From Sporosarcina sp. P32b (GTDB lineage: Bacteria; Bacillota; Bacilli; Bacillales_A; Planococcaceae), in assembly GCF_002743335.1 (NCBI RefSeq), contig NZ_PDZB01000016.1:1-64000 (forward strand): a DNA stretch of 64,000 bases. The letters run 5' to 3'. Made by a program: the position numbers and the translations under genes. How positions within the stretch are numbered: the stretch's first letter is position 1; each line of letters opens with the position of its first letter. The notes beneath the pieces were generated by a model that saw nothing but the letters and a program-made list of their open reading frames with translations, did no database searches and was not told where the DNA came from. Of the stretch, positions 45,349-54,046 are shown in pieces.

Positions 45349-46116
45349 TTACTTCGTTTCTAGCTCAGATATAAATTCAGCAAGTACTTGAAGATCTTCA
45401 TCTGAACCTTCCCATGTACCAGCAGGCATTGAACCTCGGCCATCATGAGCGATTTCGATAATTTCTTCAGCTGTCATACCTGTGTTAGTTAACGGTAAGC
45501 CCAATCCACCTTGGAAGGAGTCACCGTGACAGCCAATACAGGAAGAGCCCTGATAAATCTCATACCCTTCAGCCGTTTCATCATATTCTACTTCATCCAC
45601 AATTGCACCTTGAACTTTTGCTGCTTCCCAGTCGTGGTTTTCGACTGATTCCCAAGTCAAGTAGAAGATAGCTAAGAATGAAAGAATCATGAAGCCTGTT
45701 GGCAACGGACGCTTAAATGGACGTCTCTCTTTCGTTGTATCCATGAATGGAACTAGCATTAATGCCATAAATGCCAATCCTGGAATGACGATCGCACCGA
45801 TCACGTTATAAGGACCGGAAGCGAATTCATATTTCAATAGCTGATACATGAATAGGAAATACCAGTCTGGTATCGGTATATACATTGTATCCGTCGGGTC
45901 CGCTTGACGCTCAAGCGGTGACGGGTGTGCAAGAGTAACGATTAGATAGCCGATTAAGAAAACTGCTCCAACCATCCACTCTTTCAATAGAAAGTTTGGC
46001 CAGAATGCTTCGGTTTTACCCGGATATTCTGAGTAGTCTTTTGGTGTATTCGCCATCTTGCCTGAAGCCTTGATGCGCGAATCCCCAACAAATTTCATCC
46101 CTTTTCCGCGGTGCAT
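45349..46116 (-). CDS. qcrC: Menaquinol:cytochrome c reductase, cytochrome b/c subunit
   Basis: A 255-residue fusion: the first part, with three membrane helices, corresponds to subunit IV of b6f-type complexes (PDWYFLFMYQLLKYEFASG), the C-terminal part is a cytochrome c domain with CIGCH (Cys193, Cys196, His197) and a Met ligand in GRGSMPAGTW. Together with QcrA and QcrB it passes electrons from menaquinol to cytochrome c. Last gene of qcrABC. Confidence 0.95.
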   Translation of the reverse strand: MHRGKGMKFVGDSRIKASGKMANTPKDYSEYPGKTEAFWPNFLLKEWMVGAVFLIGYLIVTLAHPSPLERQADPTDTMYIPIPDWYFLFMYQLLKYEFASGPYNVIGAIVIPGLAFMALMLVPFMDTTKERRPFKRPLPTGFMILSFLAIFYLTWESVENHDWEAAKVQGAIVDEVEYDETAEGYEIYQGSSCIGCHGDSFQGGLGLPLTNTGMTAEEIIEIAHDGRGSMPAGTWEGSDEDLQVLAEFISELETK

Positions 46117-46167
46117 GTTATTCCCTCCTTCTTAAATTTCAGATGACCCTAACCATAAAACTGGTTC

Positions 46168-46842
46168 TTATAGTGGTCCGGAAATACCTTGTCTTCTGAT
46201 CATGATAAAGTGTGCTGCAAGCAACCCAAGCAAAGCAGCTGGTAGGAAAAATACATGAATCGCGAAGAATCTTGTTAACGTCTGTGCACCTAAAATCGTG
46301 GAATCACCCGCGAGAAGGATTTTAATCTGTTCTCCGATGAAAGGTACTGACGCGGCAATCTCAATCCCAACTTTTGTTGCAAATAGAGCTTTCATATCCC
46401 AAGGTAATAGATATCCTGTGAATCCAAGACCTAGCATGACACCGAAGATCAATACTCCGACGATCCAGTTCAATTCACGAGGCTTCTTATAAGACCCTGT
46501 AAAGAATACACGCAAAGTATGTAGGAACATCATTACGATAACTAACGAAGCTCCCCAGTGGTGCATCCCTCGCACAAGTTCACCGAATGCAACATCGTTT
46601 TGAAGGTAGAAAACTGATTTCCATGCGTTTTCAATATCCGGTGTGTAATACATTGTCAGGAACATACCAGACAAGATTTGGATAACCGTTACGAAAAACG
46701 TCAAACCTCCGAAACAATAGATGAATGCAGAAAAATGATGTGCAGGGTTTACGTGCTCAGGTACTTCGTGGTCAGCGATATCTCGCCAAATTGGTGTGAT
46801 ATCTAACCGTTCATCCACCCAATCATAAATTTTATTTAACAC
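46168..46842 (-). CDS. qcrB: Menaquinol:cytochrome c reductase, cytochrome b subunit
   Basis: A 224-residue cytochrome b6-type protein with four membrane helices. Haem-ligand histidines are seen in RGMHHWGASLVIVMMFLH and RFFAIHVFFLPAALLGLLAAH; the quinol-site stretch GFTGYLLPWD is present, and a cysteine for the extra c-type haem could be Cys43 in FIYCFGG. It lies between qcrA and qcrC with gaps of 22 and 51 bases. Confidence 0.95.
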   Translation of the reverse strand: MLNKIYDWVDERLDITPIWRDIADHEVPEHVNPAHHFSAFIYCFGGLTFFVTVIQILSGMFLTMYYTPDIENAWKSVFYLQNDVAFGELVRGMHHWGASLVIVMMFLHTLRVFFTGSYKKPRELNWIVGVLIFGVMLGLGFTGYLLPWDMKALFATKVGIEIAASVPFIGEQIKILLAGDSTILGAQTLTRFFAIHVFFLPAALLGLLAAHFIMIRRQGISGPL

Positions 46843-46864
46843 TGCGGTCGTACCCCCTTACCCT

Positions 46865-47365
46865 TTAGACTAATGTGTTCGGTATTACTCCACCAAGATA
46901 GACAAATCCGTCGATGACATCTACTTCAAACTCATCAAGCGGTCCAAGCGGCGGTGTTCCTGGAATATTATCACCATTTTTCTTGTAACGTCCAGCGTGA
47001 CAAGGGCAGAAAAACTCGTTTTTATGCTCGTCGCCTTCCCAGTTAACTGTACACCCTAAGTGTTTACAGACCGGAGAAAGTGCTATGACTTTGTCGCCTT
47101 CTTTGTAGACCCAAGCCGTGTTAGATTCGTCAGAAGTATACCATGCATCTTGTCGATCTTTGATTGTATAGTCTACACGAACCGGTACTTCCGAAAGATC
47201 GGCTTCTTTTTGCGGTGTTGGAATCATGTCGGAACCGCCGGCACTAGCCAGAACGGGATCAATTGCGAAACGAATCATCGGCATCAGCATTGCAGATGCC
47301 ATGAACCCACCAGTTCCCATTAGTGTATAACTTAGGAACGTGCGTCTTGACACTTTATTGCTCAT
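46865..47365 (-). CDS. qcrA: Menaquinol:cytochrome c reductase, Rieske iron-sulfur subunit
   Basis: A 166-residue protein with an N-terminal anchor preceded by SRRTFLSY, a Tat-type twin-arginine signal, and a Rieske fold. Cluster ligands are Cys100, His102, Cys120 and His123 in CKHLGC and CPCHAG; Cys105 and Cys122 make the stabilising disulfide. First gene of qcrABC. The 372-base upstream gap should hold its promoter. Confidence 0.96.
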   Translation of the reverse strand: MSNKVSRRTFLSYTLMGTGGFMASAMLMPMIRFAIDPVLASAGGSDMIPTPQKEADLSEVPVRVDYTIKDRQDAWYTSDESNTAWVYKEGDKVIALSPVCKHLGCTVNWEGDEHKNEFFCPCHAGRYKKNGDNIPGTPPLGPLDEFEVDVIDGFVYLGGVIPNTLV

Positions 47366-47737
47366 CAGTAATTTCCCTCCTCTTACTCCAAAGTCAGTCC
47401 CACGGACATTCTTTTGCTAATTGTAATACTAGGACATATCTATGATATATCAATATGAAACTAAATTCAATAATGCTTTTAGTAGGTACTTAAGTTTGTG
47501 GACAAATATTAAGATTTGGTGACAAACGACGATCTCCCTTTAAATAAGTTGCAACTAGTGCTTGTACCCTTTTGACGACGGTGTTTAGAGTGCGTCTGTA
47601 CTGATAATGACATGAAATTTGATTTACTTCAAGTTCTAAGACGAAATGAAGTAGCACTCTTACGTCAAGAGCACACTACCGTAGCACAAATTACCTACCT
47701 AACACTAAGTCAGCCTTCAATAATCATAACTTGACCT
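47366..47737. other. Intergenic region upstream of qcrA with an inverted repeat
   Basis: No recognised gene. GTTTGTGGACAAAT at 47494-47507 and ATTTGGTGACAAAC at 47514-47527 form an imperfect palindrome (11 of 14 pairs) about 130-160 bases upstream of qcrA, possibly a redox-regulator site. A smaller hairpin, CTCTT with AAGAG, lies near 47660 after ypiF. A 40-codon ATG frame from 47612 (+) has no ribosome binding site and I do not call it a gene. Confidence 0.4.
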
Positions 47738-48187
47738 TTACTGTACGTTCCAACTCTCCATAAAGTGTGTCAGGACTTGCCTTAGCTGGTCTTCCATGAT
47801 GGTCTGGCGTAGATGGTTGTCCATTGTCTCCAAAGGGATAGACGGTAGCCAGACGACTTTACCTTCCACCGTCACGCTCGTCCACTTAGGATCCGTCGTA
47901 AGATAGAAGACATGTGTAAAGGAAGATTTTTTCAAATCCTCCGACAATGTGTCCGCGATTTGCTGCAAATCTGTTGACTGCGTGTACGAAACGGGCGGCA
48001 TGAACATCATACGCCCCTTGAACTGCTTCTCTATGAACATCGACAGATTCATCAAGAACTCAGAAGAGGAAGCACTGTTTTTCATCGTTTCAGGTCGTGT
48101 GTCTATAGCTATTAAAGGCACAACGACAGTATCAATATATTCTTTCTGATTGATATACGTATCCACATCTTTCGGAACCCAATTCAT
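47738..48187 (-). CDS. ypiF: YpiF-like protein (DUF2487)
   Basis: A 149-residue soluble protein beginning MNWVPKDVDTYINQKEYIDT, of the DUF2487 family; function unknown. It lies between ypiB and qcrA, the same place as in B. subtilis. I start at 48187 because AGGAGG is seven bases upstream; an ATG two codons earlier is too close to that site. A mixed alpha/beta fold is suggested by alternating strands such as FTHVFYLTTDPKWTSVTVE. Confidence 0.85.
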   Translation of the reverse strand: MNWVPKDVDTYINQKEYIDTVVVPLIAIDTRPETMKNSASSSEFLMNLSMFIEKQFKGRMMFMPPVSYTQSTDLQQIADTLSEDLKKSSFTHVFYLTTDPKWTSVTVEGKVVWLPSIPLETMDNHLRQTIMEDQLRQVLTHFMESWNVQ

Positions 48188-48272
48188 TGTCATTCCTCCT
48201 TGCATCACTCAGTAAAGTTTAGCCTATATTTTCCCTCAACGCAAACCAATGATTCCACCGCGGAGGGCGAAA

Positions 48273-48833
48273 TCATTGGCTGATGTCTTTATCTTTTTTC
48301 ATCTCATTCAACATAGCTGTTAAGCTTATGAACAGCTCACGGTCACCGTTGTCCAGCGCTTCGTCGATTCTCTTCAGCAACATGTCATTTGTCGTTAATG
48401 TGAAACTTTCTTCCAACAGCTTTTCCGCTATTTGTTGGTCTTTCTTTTTCTTCAGCAGATCTTCCGGCAAATAAGGATTCTCTTCCGCCACACTCGCATA
48501 CTCGGGACATTTATTACTGTGTTTGAAATTCAGTTGGATGAACATATCCTCGTCAGGATGCAGTCTGAGGTCGTGAAAGGACTTTTCCGCATCAGCTGTC
48601 ATCAAAGTACCCTTGTAGAAGCGAAAAGGGATACTGTCCACTTCTGTCGTAGAAATGATCATGGCGCGTGGACAGTGATGAGCCTCATTTGTAAAATGAA
48701 CATTCGTTAATAAATGTTCGTTGCTGAGAAGATAATTTAAAATCCATACACATTCCCGCCGCTTTAATCGATAGCGCTTTAAAAACCACCTTAAAAATTC
48801 TTTTTTGGCAGCTACAGGAACCATGGCCTTCAT
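48273..48833 (-). CDS. ypiB: YpiB-like protein (UPF0302)
   Basis: A 186-residue soluble protein of the UPF0302 family with the N-terminal block VAAKKEFLRWFLKRYRLKRR, then ECVWILNYLLSNEHLL and the central DSIPFRFYKGTLMTADAEKS. A basic start is followed by a long acidic and lysine-rich helical C-terminus. Function unknown. I start at 48833 after GAGGAGGGG; its ribosome binding site lies inside the end of ypiA, whose stop is directly in front, so the genes are coupled. Confidence 0.88.
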   Translation of the reverse strand: MKAMVPVAAKKEFLRWFLKRYRLKRRECVWILNYLLSNEHLLTNVHFTNEAHHCPRAMIISTTEVDSIPFRFYKGTLMTADAEKSFHDLRLHPDEDMFIQLNFKHSNKCPEYASVAEENPYLPEDLLKKKKDQQIAEKLLEESFTLTTNDMLLKRIDEALDNGDRELFISLTAMLNEMKKDKDISQ

Positions 48834-48834
48834 C

Positions 48835-50097
48835 TTACCCCTCCTCTTCAGATTGCGCGATGTATGCCGTCCATTCCTCTTCATGCGGAGCGATTCTAAC
48901 TAACTGCTGAATTATCGATAACGCTTCATCACGCTTACCTTCCTCCAGCAAGAATCGTGCATATTGATCTAAGAAAGCAGCATCTTCGTTCATCCCATCA
49001 TATGCTTTGAAATACATTTCATACGCTTTTTCGTAATCTTCTGTGCGTTCATAAGCATATGCAAGAAAAGCATGAAGTAAAGGGATTTCTAATTGATCTA
49101 CCTCAGAGAACGTCAGTAAATCAATTAACGCTTCGTCTTTTTCCTGATTTTCATAAACCGAAGCAAGCGTTACGAGTGCATCTATATACTCCGGATCTAA
49201 AACGAGCGCTTCTTTCAAATGTTCTTCTGCTTGTTGCGGCATTTGCAGTTTCAGAGCAGATTTCCCTGCCGCCAGCTGCAATTCTTTATCGAACTCATCA
49301 CGTTCAATACCTTTTCTGAAAAGCTTTAACGCTTTGTCGTCTTCATTTTGTTGTGCATAGCTTTGACCCGCAAGCATATAAGCAGAGAAGTAATCTGGAT
49401 CCATTTCTAACAACTGCTCAAGACGTGTGACTGCTTCCGAGTAGCGTGCAGTTTGATAGTATGCCAATCCTAATCCAAACAACTCTTCAGGATTCGCTTC
49501 CTGGTCAAGTAATGCCTCATAAAAAGGAATGGCTTCCTCGTACGCTGCACCTGCACTGTAGGCTTCCGCGAGACGTGAGGACAGTCGTACCCCAGCGATT
49601 TCTTCAGTTGCCTCGTGAAGCTTCTCATATATCCTCACAGCCTCACTGTATCTTCCTGATTCCAACAGAAGTTCTGCTTCCGCGAGTTGGATTATTGGTT
49701 CGTGCGGAGCCAACGTTAATGCTTCACGCACTTTAGATAATGCCGTTTCTGCAAGTCCGAGCATTTGATAATAATCCGCTTGTGCAAGCAATGCTTGTAC
49801 ATACTCATCTTCATCCGGCGAAATGTCCGTCAGCAATAATAACGCTTCGTCCTCTTCACCCAGTTCCAGTAAAGCCGCGGCGCGATCTATTTTCAACTGA
49901 GCCTCATCCGGGAATACTACCAATAACTGAGAAAATATATCGTCTGCTTGTCCGATGAATCCATATTCGATCAACAGATTTGCAGCATTGTATAATGCGT
50001 CATACTCGTTAGCAGCTTGCAGTTTCTGTATTTTATCTTGTAGAGCATCTAAATCCCCATCGAGTACTATTTGCTCCAATTCCTGCAATACATTCAT
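48835..50097 (-). CDS. ypiA: TPR-repeat protein YpiA
   Basis: A 420-residue acidic protein built almost wholly of tetratricopeptide repeats (about ten, 34 residues each; for example YFSAYMLAGQSYAQQNEDD). TPR stacks bind partner proteins. YpiA in B. subtilis is uncharacterised in detail; its constant place between aroA and ypiB is the only context. No signal peptide. It follows aroA after 27 bases and is probably read from the aro operon or from a promoter near its start. Confidence 0.9.
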   Translation of the reverse strand: MNVLQELEQIVLDGDLDALQDKIQKLQAANEYDALYNAANLLIEYGFIGQADDIFSQLLVVFPDEAQLKIDRAAALLELGEEDEALLLLTDISPDEDEYVQALLAQADYYQMLGLAETALSKVREALTLAPHEPIIQLAEAELLLESGRYSEAVRIYEKLHEATEEIAGVRLSSRLAEAYSAGAAYEEAIPFYEALLDQEANPEELFGLGLAYYQTARYSEAVTRLEQLLEMDPDYFSAYMLAGQSYAQQNEDDKALKLFRKGIERDEFDKELQLAAGKSALKLQMPQQAEEHLKEALVLDPEYIDALVTLASVYENQEKDEALIDLLTFSEVDQLEIPLLHAFLAYAYERTEDYEKAYEMYFKAYDGMNEDAAFLDQYARFLLEEGKRDEALSIIQQLVRIAPHEEEWTAYIAQSEEEG

Positions 50098-50124
50098 TTT
50101 TTCACCTGAGCTTTCTATTCTACT

Positions 50125-51420
50125 TTATTGATTGACTAGCTCCGATAGATCTTCGAAAAAGTGTGGATAGGAAATCGCGATACAAGATGGATTATCGATA
50201 TGAACAGGACTTGACGTGATCAATCCCGCTACCGCTGCCATCATGCCTAAACGATGGTCACCGTATGATTGAAGTGTAGCTCCCGTTAGCGGTGTCGGTC
50301 CATTAATAATCATGCCATCTGCTGTAGTCTCGATATCTGCTCCGAGTTTCCGTAATTCCGTAGCGACAGCTTCAATACGATCCGTTTCTTTGACACGAAG
50401 TTCTTCTGCATCCTTAATAATAGTCTTTCCATCTGCTTGTGTTGCCAATAAAGCAAGCACAGGAAGTTCATCGATCAATCTCGGAATCAAATCACCACCA
50501 ATTTCAGTTCCTCGCAGACTCGAATGCTTTACTCGTACAGTGCCATAACGCTCACCCGAAAACCCTTGTTCATCTGATAATTCTATTTCTACACCCATCG
50601 CTTCTAGTACATCCAGTATACCTGTTCGTGTAGGGTTCAATCCAACTTTCAAGAACGACACATCACTGTCTTTCACTAACGCCGTGGCTACCATGAAAAA
50701 CGCCGCAGAGGAAATGTCTCCTGGTACGACTACATCTGTTCCTGTCAGTTGCTGTCCGCCTTCGATTCGGATTACTTGATCTTGTTGATCCAGCTTCGCG
50801 CCAAATTGTACTAGCATACGCTCGGTGTGATCACGTGATACAGCAATTTCTGTAACAGACGTAATGCCCTTCGCTTGAAGACCGGCAAGTAATACAGCGG
50901 ACTTTACTTGTGCACTAGCAACCGGCATCAAATAGTCAATTGCTTGTAACGCTTTCCCAGTGATGGTAAGTGGTAAATAATCAACCGTTCCTTTGCTCGT
51001 GATATTTGCACCCATTTCTTCTAAAGGTTCCGTCACGCGCTTCATTGGACGCTTGGATAAATACTGATCCCCACACATTTCAGATGTTACGGAAGAACCG
51101 GATAAAATGCCTAACATTAAACGGGCGGTCGTTCCTGAGTTACCCGCATCAAGTGCTTCAGCCGGAGTCTGCCAATTCGCAATGCCAGGACTTTCAACAG
51201 TCACATTTGTGCCGTTGCGGGTAATTTCCACACCAAGTTGCTTGAACATTTCAATCGTACTCAGACAATCTTCACCATCCAAAAATCCACTGATTGTTGT
51301 TTTACCTTTTGCAATTGATCCCAACATAACCGCACGGTGGGAAATTGATTTATCTCCAGGTACTTGTAAAGCGCCGCGAAGAACCGGCTTTTCAAATGAA
51401 ACCGTTTGTTGTTCTGACAT
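50125..51420 (-). CDS. aroA: 3-phosphoshikimate 1-carboxyvinyltransferase (EPSP synthase)
   Basis: A 431-residue enzyme that makes EPSP from shikimate-3-phosphate and PEP; named aroE in B. subtilis. Seen: PGDKSISHRAVMLGSIAKG, LDAGNSGTTARLMLGILSG (PEP site), KRPMKRV and LRVKETDRIEAVATEL. The NSGTTAR form with Gly-Thr-Thr after Ser differs from the glyphosate-sensitive LGNAGTAMRPL, as in class II enzymes of Bacillus and Staphylococcus. Last gene of the aromatic block. Confidence 0.96.
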   Translation of the reverse strand: MSEQQTVSFEKPVLRGALQVPGDKSISHRAVMLGSIAKGKTTISGFLDGEDCLSTIEMFKQLGVEITRNGTNVTVESPGIANWQTPAEALDAGNSGTTARLMLGILSGSSVTSEMCGDQYLSKRPMKRVTEPLEEMGANITSKGTVDYLPLTITGKALQAIDYLMPVASAQVKSAVLLAGLQAKGITSVTEIAVSRDHTERMLVQFGAKLDQQDQVIRIEGGQQLTGTDVVVPGDISSAAFFMVATALVKDSDVSFLKVGLNPTRTGILDVLEAMGVEIELSDEQGFSGERYGTVRVKHSSLRGTEIGGDLIPRLIDELPVLALLATQADGKTIIKDAEELRVKETDRIEAVATELRKLGADIETTADGMIINGPTPLTGATLQSYGDHRLGMMAAVAGLITSSPVHIDNPSCIAISYPHFFEDLSELVNQ

Positions 51421-51435
51421 TACGCTCTCCCCCTT

Positions 51436-52548
51436 TTAAAGTACGTGCATAGAATAGTCAGTTTCTGCTGTCAATACTTGACGAGCTCTCTTACGTTCAG
51501 TAGCTGATTGAAAGCTGACAACTAAAATACCGTACACATCTGTACGTGTTTCTACGATTCGTATATTGGTCAAACTAATATTGGCAGTTGCCAGGATTTT
51601 CGTAATTTCGGAAATCACACCTGGATGATCGGGTACGTCGATGTGTAAATCAAACGTCATGTAGAGCGCCCCTTGGACCGCCCCTTCATTTGTAGAAGGA
51701 AGTTGATCGCGGTATTTTTTTGCTTGCGCAAAGAAATCAAAAATACGTTCTGGATTATTGTCTTCCAGCATAGCGCGAATGCCATTCATTTCTTCGAGCC
51801 AGCCATCAACTTGCGACAATAATTCTTCTCGGTTTTGTATGGTGATATCTCTCCACATGACAGGATCTGCTGAGGCAATGCGCGTTAAATCCCGGAAACC
51901 ACCTGCAGCCAATTTTTTCACAAACGGTTGTTGCACTTCCTGTGCAGCTAAGCGGCCAACTAATGAAGAAGCTACAATATGCGGAAAATGGCTGATGATC
52001 GCTGTCATACGGTCGTGTTCTTCCGCTTGCAGAACAATCAATTTGGCTTTTGTTGGTGATAGCAATTTTTCAATAACATCGATTTGGTCTTCAGTTGTTG
52101 ATTCATTCGGTGTCAGAATATAATACGCGTTTTCAAAAAGATGTTCCAACGCAGCAGATACACCACTTTTATGGGAACCTGCCATTGGATGGCCACCTAT
52201 GAAAGTGATCCCTTTTTCTTGTAAGACCTTCGCAGCATCCATTATCGGTTTTTTCGTACTTCCTGTATCAGAGACGATTACATGTTCTTTGAAATCCCAG
52301 TCTACTGCTTCTTCAAAAAGAGCAACCGTCGTATTGACAGGCGTCGCAAAAACAACAAAGTCAGCCTGTTCGCAGGCTGATTTTGCAGAAGGTGCGACCG
52401 TGTCGATGATTCCTCTGCGAAATGCTTCGTCAGCAGTTGCATAAGAGCGGTCAAAACCTACAATATGAATTTCTGGATTTCGTTTTAATGCTAGACCAAG
52501 TGATCCACCGATCAATCCGAGTCCAATTATACTTACAGTCGTTTTCAT
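51436..52548 (-). CDS. tyrA: Prephenate dehydrogenase with C-terminal ACT domain
   Basis: About 370 residues. The N-terminal NAD domain has GLGLIGGSLGLALK, followed by FVVFATPVNTTVALFEEAV and FIGGHPMAGSHKSGV, all typical. A C-terminal ACT domain (about 295-370) begins YMTFDLHIDVPDHPGVISEI, so tyrosine feedback is likely. It makes 4-hydroxyphenylpyruvate. I prefer the ATG at 52548, nine bases after AAGGA; the ATG at 52554 is also possible. It lies between hisC and aroA. Confidence 0.95.
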   Translation of the reverse strand: MKTTVSIIGLGLIGGSLGLALKRNPEIHIVGFDRSYATADEAFRRGIIDTVAPSAKSACEQADFVVFATPVNTTVALFEEAVDWDFKEHVIVSDTGSTKKPIMDAAKVLQEKGITFIGGHPMAGSHKSGVSAALEHLFENAYYILTPNESTTEDQIDVIEKLLSPTKAKLIVLQAEEHDRMTAIISHFPHIVASSLVGRLAAQEVQQPFVKKLAAGGFRDLTRIASADPVMWRDITIQNREELLSQVDGWLEEMNGIRAMLEDNNPERIFDFFAQAKKYRDQLPSTNEGAVQGALYMTFDLHIDVPDHPGVISEITKILATANISLTNIRIVETRTDVYGILVVSFQSATERKRARQVLTAETDYSMHVL

Positions 52549-52560
52549 TGTCATCTATCC

Positions 52561-53652
52561 TTATTGGTTAGTTAATAGTTGATCGAACGCTTTAAAGAAG
52601 CCGGTATTTTGTTCATGCGTTCCAATCGTCACGCGAACAAATCCTGGTGTGCCTAGCAGATTTCCGCTGCGGACAATATAGCCGTTTTGCAATAACACTT
52701 CGCATGCCGCATCTGCATCTCCAGGTACAGCAAGTAATACAAAATTAGTAGCAGACGGATAGATTGCCAATGCATGCTGTTTCGCATAGTCTGCGTAGCG
52801 TCTTCGTTGTTCTTCATTTTTAGTTACACACTCTTTTAGAAATTGCTGATCTCCAAGAGCAACTTCTGCTACAGCTAATGCGAGTGAGCTGTTGTTGAAT
52901 GGATTCCGTACTTTATTGAGCTCAGTTACAACGCTCGCGTTAGTAACGCCATAGCCTATACGGAAACTTGCTAGGCCGTATGCTTTAGAGAACGTGCGAA
53001 GTATAATCAAGTTCGTATAGTCATGGATCCACTGCACCGCATCTTGTTGTGCTGGATCCGTAACAAATTCAAAATATGCTTCATCGAGAACAACAAGTGC
53101 GGTTTCAGGTACCCGATCTAAGAAGCTTTTTATGGATTCACTCGATAATAGATTACCTGTCGGGTTATTTGGATTACATACCCAGATGACAGCTGTTTCT
53201 TCATCAACAACTTTTAGAAACCCTTCTAAATCGTGGTCGCCATTTTCAAGCATAGCCACTTCACGAATTTCGGCACCTTCTACTTTTGCGTTATGTGCGT
53301 ACTGAGGGAAAGTCGTGGAAGCCATCACCGTATTAGTACCGGGTTGTAGTATTGCGCGGGAAATGAGTGTGACAATTTCATCTGAACCATTACCAAATAT
53401 CATTTCATTCGGATCGATTTGATGGAACTCTGCAAGCTTTCCGCGTAATCCAGCAGTGTAAGCATCTGGATAAATTTCAAATTGAGCTGCCTTTGAACGT
53501 AAATATTCTGCGACTTCAGGTGATGACCCGTAAGGATTTTCATTTGAAGCGAGCTTATGTACTTCTTGCAGACCATATGTACGTTTTACATCTTCTAATG
53601 AACGACCGGGTGTATAAGGCTTCATCGTGTGTAAAATTGGTTTCCACTTCAT
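52561..53652 (-). CDS. hisC: Histidinol-phosphate/aromatic aminotransferase
   Basis: A 363-residue PLP aminotransferase with ASNENPYGSSP at the start, NPNNPTGN, VVLDEAYFEF, and RTFSKAYGLASFRIGYG with the PLP lysine. In B. subtilis the enzyme of this locus serves both histidine and Phe/Tyr synthesis, and the position between aroH and tyrA supports the same double role. The trp genes that precede hisC there are absent here. Confidence 0.95.
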   Translation of the reverse strand: MKWKPILHTMKPYTPGRSLEDVKRTYGLQEVHKLASNENPYGSSPEVAEYLRSKAAQFEIYPDAYTAGLRGKLAEFHQIDPNEMIFGNGSDEIVTLISRAILQPGTNTVMASTTFPQYAHNAKVEGAEIREVAMLENGDHDLEGFLKVVDEETAVIWVCNPNNPTGNLLSSESIKSFLDRVPETALVVLDEAYFEFVTDPAQQDAVQWIHDYTNLIILRTFSKAYGLASFRIGYGVTNASVVTELNKVRNPFNNSSLALAVAEVALGDQQFLKECVTKNEEQRRRYADYAKQHALAIYPSATNFVLLAVPGDADAACEVLLQNGYIVRSGNLLGTPGFVRVTIGTHEQNTGFFKAFDQLLTNQ

Positions 53653-53680
53653 AGGATCGCTCCCCTTTACTTCTGTTTTG

Positions 53681-54046
53681 TTATTTTTGTAAATCAGGTC
53701 GTAATTGAACTGCGTTATTTTGATAGATATGTTGTATTTCCTCTTGTTTCTTGGAAGTATTGACGTTCATCATGACGCGTATACACTTACGCATAGAGCC
53801 TGGCACATCGATTTCATGTGTACACATGACCGGTACATACGTCCAACCTTCAATCGAGCGGATCGCTTTTGCAGGAAATGCCGCTTTGACATCTACTGTA
53901 GTTGAAACAATTACAGAACCGATATCTTCCGGTTTGAATTGATTCGCCTCTGCCATTTCGAGTACAAGAGATTCTGTTGCTTGTAACACTTCTTTTGCGT
54001 CATCCTGTTCAACGGTTGTCGCACCTCTAATTCCCCTTATGCTCAT
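53681..54046 (-). CDS. aroH: AroH-class chorismate mutase
   Basis: A 121-residue trimeric-type chorismate mutase: SIRGIRGATTVEQDDAKEVL at the start and WTYVPVMCTHEIDVPGSMRK later, with the Arg and Cys residues that line the active site in the B. subtilis enzyme. It converts chorismate to prephenate. Its ATG overlaps the aroB stop by four bases. Confidence 0.95.
   Translation of the reverse strand: MSIRGIRGATTVEQDDAKEVLQATESLVLEMAEANQFKPEDIGSVIVSTTVDVKAAFPAKAIRSIEGWTYVPVMCTHEIDVPGSMRKCIRVMMNVNTSKKQEEIQHIYQNNAVQLRPDLQK

Noticed and set aside
47612..47734. 40-codon plus-strand frame upstream of qcrA
   Set aside because: No ribosome binding site and no family likeness; kept only as a note in the gap entry.
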